The notes: generated by a model not told the origin, from the letters alone. A DNA stretch of 64,000 nucleotides from Pseudeuparius sepicola (GCA_963920635.1 OY987304.1:29140365-29204364); one strand, 5' to 3'. Positions 1 through 12,669 are shown, numbered from the stretch's first letter. Program-made: numbers and translations.

Positions 1-1580
1 GAATGTTATACCTATATAGGTACCTATTACTACAGCACCGATACACTAATTTTTTATACTAAATCATTCCTTTGCTGCACCATCTGAAATCTATATTGGT
101 TTTGGTTTTAGTGGCAGCGATTTTGGATAACTATAAATGAATTCCTTTAAATTATGTGCTGTACAAGAATGAAAACTGAGTTTTGTTACAATTAAGTATT
201 AACGGAAATTCCCTAACGACAATTAAAACCATTATAAATCGACTTTCAATGGGGGTGTATGGTACATTAAGGTACGTACACATGTACTTATTATGGATAT
301 ATATTGGATGCTATAATGGCAACTTACCAATAAGTTTTTGACATATCTGTTCAGAGAAGCCACATCCACGTAACAAATCCTCCATCCTGTACGTACACTT
401 CACTTAAAATACGCGTCAACGGTTGCAGCGTCCACAGATTGGCACGTATTCAAAATGTAGGAATAACACGCGACTACGTCTAGTAATGGCCACTGTTTGA
501 TCGCAAATGGCACCGCAGTCCGCAGGGCGCAGGCACATATCATCTTATGTGATATGTGGGCGCAGAGCTAAGACGGGGTGGCGGGGTTGTGCGAGGTATA
601 GTCAAAACGACAATACTGATTTTTTTTAGGATTAAACTCACAATCTCGTAATATTAATACGAAGCTTTAAGATAACTTTTAGATTTGTTTTGACCGCAAT
701 GGGCAGTGATGTTACACTGAGTTTACATTTGACTATAAATTTGAATTTATAGTCTAACGTATTTTCAAAATAAGATTATCTTAAACCATAAGTGTTAATT
801 TTAGTTGATTGCTAGGCTATATCCTACAAGTAGGTACATAACTAATTTTCAAAGTAATATTAGCGTCTGATTTAAAAAAAAAACACTCAGTCCAAATATT
901 TATTGAGGTTAAACCATTTCTACTTAGATTTAAATGAAACCTATTATTGCGATACCTACTAATATTATTTTCAAATCTGATCCTAAATTTTGTTGATGTC
1001 CCGGCCGAAATTATTTGCTCAGGCACAGACGTACTGTGATGCCGAGCATCGCATGCGAAATTTCATTGTTTTTCTAGAAACCATTACGGCCCATATTTTT
1101 CCATATAGGCACAAATAGCGAAAAATATGAAACTAGCTAATCTTTAGCAAATAAAAGTGGAGACCCCAAGGTATCTATGTCATTTCTCCCAATATAATCA
1201 TGTCTTCTATGCCCAGAATTCAATTAGTCGCTGAATAAGGCCATAATACGGGATGCGGTGTTGCTGCAATTACCGCGCGCAATGTGTGCCTGATAGGGCA
1301 GGCAGGGTGAGTTGGGTCTTACAGATAAGCTCCTATATTAAATAGATGTCTGCAATCCTGTGCGAGTACGGACCTTTATGTGTGTTCACTGTTATCGCTG
1401 AAATTTTCTTCAAAAAGGGTAAAATCGAGGGTAAAATAATATACGATAAGAGCTAAATTGAAAGATTAGGGAGTGTGGAAGTGGGTATGAACATGTCAAG
1501 GTTAAAACGAAATCAGTGGAGAAATAGTATAGTATTCAATGGTCAAAAAATTTGGGTAGCTTGTAGTTTATGTTTAACCC
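1..1580. other. AT-rich intergenic DNA, no gene recognised
   Basis: Short open frames occur on both strands, but none has a recognisable domain, splice pattern or coding-like composition. A slightly GC-richer patch at about 480-600 has no identifiable content. Confidence 0.6.
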
Positions 1581-2230
1581 CAAATGTATGCCCTGTCACT
1601 GAGTCACTCTGTATACTATACAGGCCTTCATTTTTGAAATACAGAGGTTTTGTCTAAATAATTTTTTAATTATTAGTGTTCATATTTGGAAGAAAATTAA
1701 TACTTAGGCTTTTTTACCAATGTTCGTCCAAATATCGATATTAATTCAAAATTTATTTAGAAAAACAAAACTAATCTAGGCAGAAATCCCTAATTTTTCA
1801 AGAAATCAGTACCTACAATACGGCAAAAAATTATAAGGCATGTTTGTGACTTTAAGTTTAGAATCCTCGATAATACAGCAATTCTAAATTTAAATTTTCA
1901 ATGATCAAATGTATGCCCTGTCACTGAGTCACTCTGTATACTATACAGACCTTCATTTTTGAAATACAGAGGTTTTGTCTAAATAATTTTTTAATTATTA
2001 GTGTTCATATTTGGAAGAAAATTAATACTTAGGCTTTTTTACCAATGTTCGTCCAAATATCGATATTAATTCAAAATTTATTTAGAAAAACAAAACTAAT
2101 CTAGGCAGAAATCCCTAATTTTTCAAGAAATCAGTACCTACAATACGGCAAAAAATTATAAGGCATGTTTGTGACTTTAAGTTTAGAATCCTCGATAATA
2201 CAGCAATTCTAAATTTAAATTTCCAATGAT
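1581..2230. repeat. Tandem duplication, two copies of about 325 bp
   Basis: The block starting caaatgtatgccctg at 1581 restarts at 1906. The two copies (1581-1905 and 1906-2230) are almost identical over the full unit, differing by a few substitutions such as caggcc versus cagacc. No coding content is seen. Near-identity suggests a recent duplication. Confidence 0.9.
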
Positions 2231-2269
2231 GAAGTAAGGTAACTACACAAACTCCTATGCCACTTTGGT

Positions 2270-2545
2270 GCATGTCCTTAAAAGTTAATGTAAATTACTT
2301 ACCGATGGATTATTATGCCACAAGCCGCTCAGGCAAGCATATAATAACTCGAAAAATTATCTAAATATCACCAAAGACTTGAGTATTAGGTATGATCTTT
2401 GATATCACATATATCACCGTGTCAGATATCAAAATATTGTGTCAAAACTTGGTTACCACTCAAGGCGATTTCCGTCTCACGTATGTTATAATACACATAC
2501 ACATGGAGCTTTGACTCCTTTCTGGGATTCTTAATTCAAAGGTTA
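2270..2545 (+). repeat. Dispersed repeat, copy 1 (inverted partner at 54700-54970)
   Basis: This stretch, including gcgatttccgtctcacgta and agctttgactcctttctggg, returns in reverse complement at 54700-54970 with moderate divergence. It contains no gene that I recognise and no terminal repeats, so it is described only as a dispersed repeat of unknown class. Confidence 0.65.
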
Positions 2546-2645
2546 TACCAAAAGATCATAATATTCCATGATCTTTGGTTATACACAATACAATTTACTC
2601 ACTGTACGTCCGCCACCTTTATTTGCGAAATTCCTTTGTCTATAC

Positions 2646-3573
2646 CAGGGGTCTCCAAACTACGGCCCGCGGGCCAAATCCGGTCCGTCAGTGTCATGAA
2701 TCCGGCCCGCGGCTGCTAATGGCTTATTGTTAAGTTGGATAATTTTTATACTCCAATTACTGCCACCTAGAAGTGAGTGGAATACACCGGAGTCGCTTTC
2801 GGGTATTACACTTAGAGCACTTCAGAGCCACTCCAGAGTACCTACTCCACTTCCATTTCATTGTTTCGGGTATGCTTGAGCTTGATGCTCCAGAGTTGCT
2901 CTTTTTTTTCTCCCCCTCCTTCATCGACCACCAACTGTTTATTAGGTGCGTGACGCTCCAAGTTGCGCAGTAGAATCACTGATTGTCAGTTTGATTCTCT
3001 TGCGGAGTCCATGCTAATTAACGAAAAATATAACTTACCATAACTTCACTATTAACCATTTTTTTAAATTTCTATTTGCAAATTAATATTATATTCGGAA
3101 AATGACTAACATTTGCATCGTAAATTTAAGATTAGTTCGTAGACATAAAACAAAAATAATAACTGGATCCTATATATAGCGTTCGGGTATGAACGGCACA
3201 CAAGCAAAAAGGAGTCTCAAACACACAGAGCTTGACACATCATACCCGAAAGCGCCTCAGAACTTCTAGAACCATCGAGGTTCAACGCAACGCGATTTGA
3301 GCGCTATCTGTTAGTGATGGATAGAGAGAGTACACTACCTATTTCCGCGTATAACCACCAGATGTCGTCAAGTGTCGCGGTCGTAAAGAATACAGTACAA
3401 CACAATAGTGACTGAACTAGCGAATTTAGCAAGCATATGCTCGTTCAGGGCCCGTACTCGGCGACTAGTCTAGAAACTATAGATACTGGCAGGATAATTA
3501 AAATGGTGTTGGCCCTTGGAACTCACTGAAGTAATCAGTATGGCCCCAAGGCTGAAAAGTTTGGAGACCCCTG
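2646..3573. mobile_element. Non-autonomous hAT element with 8-bp target duplication
   Basis: The ends are inverted: CAGGGGTCTCCAAACT at 2646 and AGTTTGGAGACCCCTG ending at 3573. The 8-bp direct repeat GTCTATAC lies immediately outside both ends (2638-2645 and 3574-3581). An 8-bp duplication and CAGGG termini are known hallmarks of the hAT superfamily. The subterminal CGGCCCGCGGGCC palindrome is typical of one hAT lineage. The 928-bp interior has no transposase frame, so this is a non-autonomous or internally deleted copy. Confidence 0.92.
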
Positions 3574-3581
3574 GTCTATAC

Positions 3582-4440
3582 TAAAATCGAGCAACTTTTA
3601 CGCGTGGCGTAAACAAGAGCACGTGCGTTGAACAATTCGCCAGGGTCGCACTGAGGTACGACCTTTATTTAATTTTAGTTTCGGACAAGAATTATTGGCT
3701 TAATTGAAATGGTTCAAAACATCGATAAAATCATTTGTGGCAGTGTCTAAATAGCTGAAAACAACAAGATAAAACCGAATAACTACACTTTTGCGATCGA
3801 GTACGTCCCTGTTGCCGAGTAGGGTGAAATTTTATAGCCTACCGACCAATCGCGGATCGTCATTGAACACGTGGTTTTATTTACGCCAGGCGTACGGATT
3901 GCTCGATTTTAGTATAGTAATGTCATCCAGAAAGGAGCTTTATTGTATGGCACTAGCGTGTGCTAGTATAATTCTGTACCCCAGAGCCAAACTATGTTAA
4001 GTCAATTTTTGCTGAAAATGAGTTTTATATGTTAAGTCCATCGGAATTACATGCTTTTTATGTTGGTATTTAGAGCGTCCACCTATCTGTATTAATAACA
4101 AAGTTAGATCTTTATAAATAATTTGCCTACGAGACACTATGTTAAGGGACCTTGATATTATTTTCCTCATAGATGGTGCTTTCTTTTAATATGTTAAGTC
4201 CACATTATAACCTAACTTTTCACATTGTTTTTATCGGCACGCCACGCCTCGTCGATGCGGATCTTTATTGTGTTGTTTTTATAGTCTTTGTCTTTTAGAG
4301 TTAACAAAAAAAAACAAATTTCTAACCAGAATGTCTTCAAGAATTGCTAGAATTTTTAAAATTCAGCCAAAAATTTTGCTGAAAATGCTCATGTCGACAT
4401 TACAGGTAGGTACGTAATAAACTAACATACCTAGTAATAA
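3582..4440. other. No gene recognised
   Basis: AT-rich sequence. The word ATGTTAAGTCCA and close variants recur (near 4028, 4140, 4190 and, inverted, near 4560), suggesting an old degenerate repeat. No coding signature is seen. Confidence 0.5.
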
Positions 4441-4712
4441 TTAAAATTCAATTTTTTAGAAACAATACTGCCGTATAATTATAAATAGTGATCCTGAATA
4501 GCTTAATTATATTTATTGGAACCCTTTTGCGTCCATAAACCTATTTAATATTTAGTATTATGGACTTAACATATTTCGAAACTATCGAATTTCATTATTG
4601 AGTGGGACTTAATATAGTAATAAATAAAATTCTTTTTTTTTGAAACCATACTGCGCTATAATTAAATAGTGATCCTCAATAGCTTAATTACATTTAGTGA
4701 AACCCTTTTTGC
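4441..4712. repeat. Diverged tandem pair, about 178-bp spacing
   Basis: The segment around 4441-4536, with gaaacaatactgccgtataa and agtgatcctgaatagctta, recurs at about 4618-4712 with substitutions. No coding content is seen. Confidence 0.65.
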
Positions 4713-4764
4713 GCCAATCAAATTTAAAAAATCCTACAAAAAATATGAACATCGTCAAAAGTTA

Positions 4765-4960
4765 TACAGGGTGTTTCAGACCTAAATACAATAATTTTAA
4801 CCACATGCGGAGAAAATTGAGCTTAATACGAATCCGCAATTAAAAAAAATTAAAAGTCAATAATAAAGCCAGAATTTTTTTTTTAAGGAAGCTGTTTTTT
4901 ACAAACAATAACGACGAGGTAACGTCCGCCAATTGGGCCGGCCAGCAGCTACATGATTGG
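4765..4960 (+). mobile_element. Left end of a mariner-type element (TACAGGGTG terminus)
   Basis: TACAGGGTGTTTCAGACC at 4765 is a terminal-repeat-like start. The following 150 bases resemble, at the level of word order, the left end of the larger element at 30818 (shared runs such as acgaatc, gcaatta and a T-rich tract). No matching right end was found nearby, so the copy is partial. Confidence 0.5.
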
Positions 4961-5469
4961 GCGACGTGCAATGTTGCCGGTTTTAGCTGGTATTCCCGGA
5001 TTTTAAGTACTCTTAAGTAATTTTACCATTTATGCATTTAAGAAAGGCCAATTCAATTACACTAATGAAATCAGGCGGTGGACGCGGCTCTTCCGCGCGG
5101 CAGGAGAGGGGGCGATCATGTATCTATCTGCCGTATGCCAGTTTAGTTTTAGTTGTTATCGTGTCGCCTTTTAAAACATAAAACCTTAACTAAGCGCCGT
5201 GTTTTGTACATTTATTTTTTTGTTTGCTAAGGATTATCCCTGTTATCGGAGGACACTCACTGTACATAGTAATAAATACATAAATAATAAATCTAGTTAG
5301 TAGTAGACACTATATATCTTTAAAAAGAGATCCATCAGCTACCATGAGAAGTTGGCGCGCACGCTAATGTCAAATGAAGGGTAAAACGACTTGCTTGAAG
5401 CTAAAATGCACAACCTAAAATGCACAGCATCCGAGTTATACAGCCGTCGTAAGTTGCGCTAAAAAAAAA

Positions 5470-5728
5470 AGATTATTTTGAGCTGTGCTTACATTTATAT
5501 CATTAAATCTCCCGGAAATTTGCAAACCCCTGTTTCTTTAGGCTCTTTATTCATTTTTTGGCTCAAAAATGACGTAAACCTGATTTTGTGGGGATTTAGG
5601 GTGGGTCCACACTTTTTATCTCGGAGGGAGTGCATTTTAGGACACATGTTTATATGGAAAAAAGTCTTATTTTTGCCTCAACAATACGCCCTTAAAATCT
5701 TTGTACTGAATTTTTCAAATACCCTGTA
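5470..5728 (-). mobile_element. Right end of a mariner-type MITE
   Basis: The sequence ends aaataccctgtata at about 5728, the reverse complement of the TACAGGGT-type terminus seen throughout the window. No partner matches on the left, so the element is truncated or its left end has decayed. Confidence 0.4.
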
Positions 5729-6620
5729 TATACACGGAGAATTATCCCCGCGCGGTTTTAATTGTGCACGCTAAAATAAAATTGTTTTGAATGCGCATTT
5801 TAAACATTTGGCAACACATTATGCATATTACCTGTACCACGCACTTTTTATACAGTCTTCCCTCTGTTTGTGTGTGCCCCCTTTAGAGTTTTCAACTCTG
5901 ATCTGAAATAAACTCCTCGTACTACCCTACAGTCTAGTAATTACTTTACTGACGAAACAAATTTCACAGAAAGCCCCTTATCTCGAAAATTGCGCGAGTA
6001 GAATTCAGCAAAGGAAAAATTAATATCAAACTGAAACGTTATTCTGGTAAACGGAATTTCTTAATGCCTACTTGCATAAAATTAGATTTTTGGGACTTAA
6101 GCGATTACAAAGCAAAGATTGTAACGGAGAAGCTTGTGAATATTTTCCAGTTAATTAAACTTCTGACGGTCATGTCCTTAGGGTCAAAGTTTTCGAAAGA
6201 ACCTAAACATACTGACTCAACGGCCCTCGTAACATAAACTGGACCGCCGCATTGGGCCCTAGTCCCTCCGCCAAGTTTTAGCCATCCTGCAGAGGGTGCT
6301 GGTGCCCGCCTGGACAGCCGCCATATTGGGTGTATTCTAAGGGATTTATAGTGCATTCTAGGCGAAAAGCGAAACTTGTGATGCCAACACAAAATGACAT
6401 TTGACAACGAACCACGGCCCTCGTGCATTCGACATATGATTCAAATTTAAAATATCCCCCTAAAATTCCGTATCGTAATTGAACACCTCACAGCCAATGA
6501 CGTGTGCGCCTAATATGGCCTACCTTTCGGTGAGACATATATATATGTATATGGGTGGGATCAGGAACTCTTTAAAATAAGGGGACCAGGCATATCACAG
6601 TCTATCGCATAGGGAACGTG
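5729..6620. other. No gene recognised
   Basis: Open frames on both strands have no recognisable domain. The 107-codon minus frame at 6105-6428 spans a GC-richer patch but has no motif I can name. Confidence 0.5.
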
Positions 6621-6621
6621 A

Positions 6622-6730
6622 AATAATGTGTAGTGACTGGACCAGCACTATAATATTAAAGACTTGGACTTGGATTGCTATAATAAAAATAATGTGTAGT
6701 GACTGGACCAGCACTATAATATTAAAGACT
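6622..6730. repeat. Short tandem duplication (67-bp period)
   Basis: A 42-base segment beginning aataatgtgtagtgactgg occurs at 6622-6664 and again at 6689-6730, separated by a short spacer. The copies are essentially identical. Confidence 0.9.
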
Positions 6731-8640
6731 GTGCATTTGTGCAATGTGCATGTGCATAGCGCATACCGCTATTTCATTCAATCGCCTCCGGCGCCACATA
6801 CCGAAAAAAATCGAAAGGGTGGTTTAATATACAATAGGATACTACTTGACGAAATTTTACAAACTTCATAAAACAATTCCTGGACACTTGCCTAAGACCC
6901 TACGATTATTTAAAATATATATATATATTTACCTAATTAGCAAGTTATTAGACTTTCTTCGAAATTTTGCGGGAAAGCACTTATGACGTCACAAGTGTTT
7001 TATAAAGGCAATTTGGCAACATGGCGATACCACTGAAGTGTTCTGAGACATAACCTTAATCTGCGGTGAAAGATGCAAGGAAAGTTGAAATTTCAAAATT
7101 CTAACCTCAAACCCCCAGATAGGATGCCCCGTGGTTTACATTTAGTCAAGATCGTAAATATTCAGTAGCGTTTTTCTGCAATTTTTTTTGGCAAGTTTGG
7201 GCCTAGGTACCTACGGAATTTGGGCTCAGTATTTCTAAGCAATAAAATGGGGGCCTCTATAAACGCGCCTTAGAGATGGTACCTAGTCCCAAGTTCTCCA
7301 TTTATTAATAACTCATAATGCTTTATTATTACTACAACATATAGGTACAAACATTTGCAGTTTTATCCCATGAATTTCGGCAGACGCCAAAATCGGCAAA
7401 TTACGGATTGCACTTTTAGGGTCCATGATACACGATAACTACGCAAACAATATATAATAATAAATATCAATAACAAACTATAATAAATCGCACAGATAGT
7501 ATCTACTAATGTTTTGATTTAGCGACATACGGAATGACAGTTGCCATGACGGGATGTCAACTGCCGATCAGAAAACCATACATGTATCTATAAGATGACA
7601 TGTGGATATATGTATATGGTTAGATGCCTAGGTGGGCGGGTACCGTTGCCACATACGCTAAATTTTCCATATTCTATTTCCTGAATATTTATAGCATGTT
7701 CCATATACAGATATTTTAATCAAAGTGTTACGTGAAAAAGATGAAGGATATAGTTTCCAGCATGTGCAGCATAAACAGACACCATTTTGCTATAGAGGAG
7801 TCAATATACGGAACATATTCGTAATAAAAAGTCTTTATGTGCCAACATTTTTGTGTGCAATTGCGTTAGTTAACGCTCAAGGGTTGCAATACATTAAGTA
7901 ATAGATATTCATAGGGAAGCTGTAGACATTTGAATAGAAAAGTAAAATTTGCCTTTGTTCCACGAATTATTGCAAACGGGCACCGGCAGCGTTGCAGTTC
8001 TGTTTCTCCTGAGAGGCACAGAGTTGCCACGTTTGGCGTTCTGGACAATAGAACGACGAAACTGTAGATTTTAGCCCGAACAAAATTGTGCAACTTCGTC
8101 TTTAATTATCTTAAATAAATAAGGGTTAAAAGCCGTTGTTTCATTTATTACGTGCATCTACTGTAAACCGTTGAGTGAGGAATAACCTTCATTCAACGTG
8201 TAAACCGAGTACAATTTTAGAGTAATTAAAAATATTGTCAAGTACCCTATTGCTGAAGAAGATTTTATAAAATAAAAGCATACAAATGCGTCTGTTATAA
8301 CGAATTTGATGTCCAAAATAATAAAATGAAATGCTTGTTTGTCCCTTTAATTTGACAAGTTTATATGGCATATTTATATATATTTTCGTTTGAAATGAAT
8401 TTCGTGGTTAGGTGTAGTGTACCTCCCTAAGTAAGTATAGAACGCATCTCATTTTTTAGTTTCTTCTTTATAGAGTGAACTATTAGTTTGCTTTGTGGCT
8501 TTAAATAAAATTGTATTTTAATATACCTATATAAAATGGATATAAAAACTTTATTAATATGATAAAACTGCGAAATACTGACCTCAAAGAAAAATCGTTA
8601 TGTTAAAAATGTACGTAAATCACAAGAAATCTGGATAATT
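6731..8640. other. Intergenic, no gene recognised
   Basis: AT-rich with scattered taggtacctac words. Short frames (for example minus 7866-8093) show no motif. Confidence 0.5.
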
Positions 8641-8648
8641 AATAAACT

Positions 8649-9100
8649 GGGTGTTTCACTTTAAGTCGACACAATTCCGTATTTTTCGAAAGAGCCCTAC
8701 ATTTTGTGTTAGGGTTGTTTGAAATAGTCCTATTCCCTAGCCTACTGTTATTAAAATAAGACACCCTAAAATCAGTCAAAAAAACCGTATTAGGCATATT
8801 TAAGAATACCACTATTCATTTTAATCTTATTAAGAATAGCACTATTCATTTTAATCTTATTAAGAATAGCACTGTCCATTTTATTCTTAAAAAATATCTA
8901 ATACGGTCTTGTGATTTTTGAGGGTCTTCTTTTAATAACAGTAGACCTTGGAATAGGACTATTTCAACCCATTTTTAACCCAAAATGTAGAGCGCTTTGA
9001 GTACCTAAGTTACCTACTAAACGTTTAAATTTTTTTTAATCTTTCATTTTTCGAAAAATACGGAATTGTCTCGACTCAAAGTACCTACAACACACTGTTA
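8649..9100. mobile_element. Fold-back MITE with internal tandem repeats
   Basis: The left arm gggtgtttcactttaag with caattccgtatttttcga (from 8649) returns inverted at the right as tcgaaaaatacggaattg, ending near 9100. A second inverted pair (gaaatagtcctattcc versus ggaataggactatttc) lies inside. The centre carries three tandem copies of a roughly 31-bp unit containing aagaatagcactattcat (about 8801-8880). There is no coding content. Layout and size suggest a mariner-type MITE. Confidence 0.8.
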
Positions 9101-9369
9101 TGAGACACTCTAAACGTCAGGAACTGGTACACATATAACCTCTAGTTAGCCATTTCAGATTGCAATCAACAATTTATATTACTTACATACTTTGAATACC
9201 ACTAAAAAACGTGAGAAAGAAAAATGTATGGCAATTTTGAATAGCTAGGATACGCTGAAAAGAAAACCCTCATCCATAGCCAACTTGGGCAAAACTATTT
9301 ATAAGAGATAATTTAGATTATTTTTAGTTGTTACCTATCAAAAGTCAATGCCCGAGTAAATGTGTTTTT

Positions 9370-9650
9370 TGCCAAAAGCAACAGTTTTATGTTGAATTTC
9401 CATTTAATTTATCGCCTAAATTAACAACCGCAAAACCATTTCTAACTTTCGGCTACAAAGTTACCACCGCAACTCTTTGTAGCGTCCCCTCCCCAGGCCT
9501 TAAGGCCTTGATAATTATTAATTTTGGAACCTCTCCCCCTTCTTTCTCTCACCAGTCCTACCGACCAAACCGCATCCTTCGTTCTACACACAAGTGGCTT
9601 GTGCAGATGGGGCCGTTTCGTGGGCCCCGGGCCAATTCCACTTAAAATTA
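9370..9650 (+). repeat. GC-rich dispersed repeat family A, copy 1
   Basis: Shares order and wording with copies at 30470-30735 and 39150-39375: an entry like ctaacttncggctataaagt, a GC-rich block, a conserved centre aattattaattttgg, then a second GC-rich block rich in CTCCCC words. All three are on the plus strand. The frames open here are incidental. Class unknown; no pol III boxes, tail or target duplication could be defined. Confidence 0.7.
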
Positions 9651-9674
9651 TTACTTCAGTGAATGAATTATGTC

Positions 9675-9693
9675 AATAATAATAATAATAATA
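9675..9693. repeat. (TAA)n microsatellite
   Basis: A short run of ATA/TAA triplets. This is the same motif into which the R4/Dong-like elements at 14-17.6 kb are inserted. Confidence 0.9.
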
Positions 9694-10040
9694 AGCTTTT
9701 AGTGTCCACCAGTAACAAATGACCATTTACAGAACAAATTATAAGAATTCAACGAATTTTCAATAACAATAGTACAATGCTTGCAAGCGTTTCGATCTAG
9801 ATTGAGTGCAATTTATATTGTACAATTAATGTCATACAATTCATACAATCTTAGCATGAGTACAGAAAAATGAAAACCAAGAAAAGAAAAAGAAAATTGG
9901 TTTACCGCATGATCTGCCTAAAACAGAGCAACCATGGATGCCAAATACAGATATAAATACAAATATAAACGTAAATATGAATACAAAACTGATATAGTGT
10001 GAATGTAAATGCAAATTTAAATGCAAATGCAAATGTAATT

Positions 10041-12172
10041 GTAAATGTAAATGTAAATGTAAATGTAAATGTAAATGTAAATGTAAATGTAAATGTAAAT
10101 GTAAATGTAAATGTAAATGTAAATGTAAATGTAAATGTAAATGTAAATGTAAATGTAAATGTAAATGTAAATGTAAATGTAAATGTAAATGTAAATGTAA
10201 ATGTAAATGTAAATGTAAATGTAAATGTAAATGTAAATGTAAATGTAAATGTAAATGTAAATGTAAATGTAAATGTAAATGTAAATGTAAATGTAAATGT
10301 AAATGTAAATGTAAATGTAAATGTAAATGTAAATGTAAATGTAAATGTAAATGTAAATGTAAATGTAAATGTAAATGTAAATGTAAATGTAAATGTAAAT
10401 GTAAATGTAAATGTAAATGTAAATGTAAATGTAAATGTAAATGTAAATGTAAATGTAAATGTAAATGTAAATGTAAATGTAAATGTAAATGTAAATGTAA
10501 ATGTAAATGTAAATGTAAATGTAAATGTAAATGTAAATGTAAATGTAAATGTAAATGTAAATGTAAATGTAAATGTAAATGTAAATGTAAATGTAAATGT
10601 AAATGTAAATGTAAATGTAAATGTAAATGTAAATGTAAATGTAAATGTAAATGTAAATGTAAATGTAAATGTAAATGTAAATGTAAATGTAAATGTAAAT
10701 GTAAATGTAAATGTAAATGTAAATGTAAATGTAAATGTAAATGTAAATGTAAATGTAAATGTAAATGTAAATGTAAATGTAAATGTAAATGTAAATGTAA
10801 ATGTAAATGTAAATGTAAATGTAAATGTAAATGTAAATGTAAATGTAAATGTAAATGTAAATGTAAATGTAAATGTAAATGTAAATGTAAATGTAAATGT
10901 AAATGTAAATGTAAATGTAAATGTAAATGTAAATGTAAATGTAAATGTAAATGTAAATGTAAATGTAAATGTAAATGTAAATGTAAATGTAAATGTAAAT
11001 GTAAATGTAAATGTAAATGTAAATGTAAATGTAAATGTAAATGTAAATGTAAATGTAAATGTAAATGTAAATGTAAATGTAAATGTAAATGTAAATGTAA
11101 ATGTAAATGTAAATGTAAATGTAAATGTAAATGTAAATGTAAATGTAAATGTAAATGTAAATGTAAATGTAAATGTAAATGTAAATGTAAATGTAAATGT
11201 AAATGTAAATGTAAATGTAAATGTAAATGTAAATGTAAATGTAAATGTAAATGTAAATGTAAATGTAAATGTAAATGTAAATGTAAATGTAAATGTAAAT
11301 GTAAATGTAAATGTAAATGTAAATGTAAATGTAAATGTAAATGTAAATGTAAATGTAAATGTAAATGTAAATGTAAATGTAAATGTAAATGTAAATGTAA
11401 ATGTAAATGTAAATGTAAATGTAAATGTAAATGTAAATGTAAATGTAAATGTAAATGTAAATGTAAATGTAAATGTAAATGTAAATGTAAATGTAAATGT
11501 AAATGTAAATGTAAATGTAAATGTAAATGTAAATGTAAATGTAAATGTAAATGTAAATGTAAATGTAAATGTAAATGTAAATGTAAATGTAAATGTAAAT
11601 GTAAATGTAAATGTAAATGTAAATGTAAATGTAAATGTAAATGTAAATGTAAATGTAAATGTAAATGTAAATGTAAATGTAAATGTAAATGTAAATGTAA
11701 ATGTAAATGTAAATGTAAATGTAAATGTAAATGTAAATGTAAATGTAAATGTAAATGTAAATGTAAATGTAAATGTAAATGTAAATGTAAATGTAAATGT
11801 AAATGTAAATGTAAATGTAAATGTAAATGTAAATGTAAATGTAAATGTAAATGTAAATGTAAATGTAAATGTAAATGTAAATGTAAATGTAAATGTAAAT
11901 GTAAATGTAAATGTAAATGTAAATGTAAATGTAAATGTAAATGTAAATGTAAATGTAAATGTAAATGTAAATGTAAATGTAAATGTAAATGTAAATGTAA
12001 ATGTAAATGTAAATGTAAATGTAAATGTAAATGTAAATGTAAATGTAAATGTAAATGTAAATGTAAATGTAAATGTAAATGTAAATGTAAATGTAAATGT
12101 AAATGTAAATGTAAATGTAAATGTAAATGTAAATGTAAATGTAAATGTAAATGTAAATGTAAATGTAAATGC
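10041..12172. repeat. Giant hexanucleotide array (TAAATG)n, about 355 units
   Basis: About 2.13 kb of essentially uninterrupted TAAATG repeats. On the left, order decays gradually over about 100 bp (9945-10040: variants such as tgcaaa, tgtaat, tataaa). On the right, the array stops abruptly at 12172. Because six is a multiple of three and the unit has no stop in several frames, long Asn-Val, His-Leu and Thr-Phe frames appear on both strands; these are by-products and not genes. The abrupt side faces the 3' end of a minus-strand non-LTR retrotransposon fragment (12331-12669), so the array may have grown from that element's simple-repeat tail. Confidence 0.97.
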
Positions 12173-12330
12173 CGAGCCCAAATCAACACGAACATCTGTA
12201 ACAGTACAAATATAATAGTTCAAAGGCAATAGGCAGAAAGCAGTTATATAAATAAATGAATGATAGAGTATGTCTGAGACCAAAGATGGTCCATGCATAC
12301 CAATGCTCCCAAGCATGAATGAAGTCAACA

Positions 12331-12669
12331 TCAATCATTCAGAATGTCAGCGTCAGCACAAAACGACAGAACCTTGTTGAGACCATCACAGTGGATATCA
12401 CACATGTGTGATAGTGCATTGAAGTTGCTGCACATCGAGTAAATAGGAGACTTTAACAGCATATTCGTTCTAGGTGTAGGGCAATAGAATGTAACAGCTC
12501 GTCTAGTTTGGAGCCTAGGAATAGTAAAATTCAGTTGTTGTAGAAGTAGGGGACTATCAATCCTATCATGCAATAAGTTGTACAGAAAAGTGAGATATGC
12601 GAACTTTCTTCGCAAGATTAGATTACATAAAATGTTCCTCTCAACTGAAGTAATGTCAAAACGGGGCAA
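12331..12669 (-). pseudogene. Non-LTR retrotransposon, C-terminal fragment of ORF2
   Basis: A 112-codon minus-strand frame reads as the extreme C-terminus of a Jockey/CR1-type reverse transcriptase protein: an RRKFAYLTFLYNLLHDRIDS segment, then LNFTIPRLQTRRAVTFY and PTPRTNMLLKSPI, in the order usual for this tail (family knowledge, recalled). The reverse transcriptase core is missing, and a TAG stop lies a few codons upstream, so this is a 5'-truncated dead copy. About 160 bp of possible 3' UTR separates its stop from the hexanucleotide array, which may derive from its 3' tail. The P-like element inserted about 40 bp upstream of it. Confidence 0.7.

Noticed and set aside
9841..12334. Very long frames of alternating His-Leu, Thr-Phe and Asn-Val on both strands
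   Set aside because: They are translations of the (TAAATG)n hexanucleotide repeat, which has no stop in these frames. Not genes.
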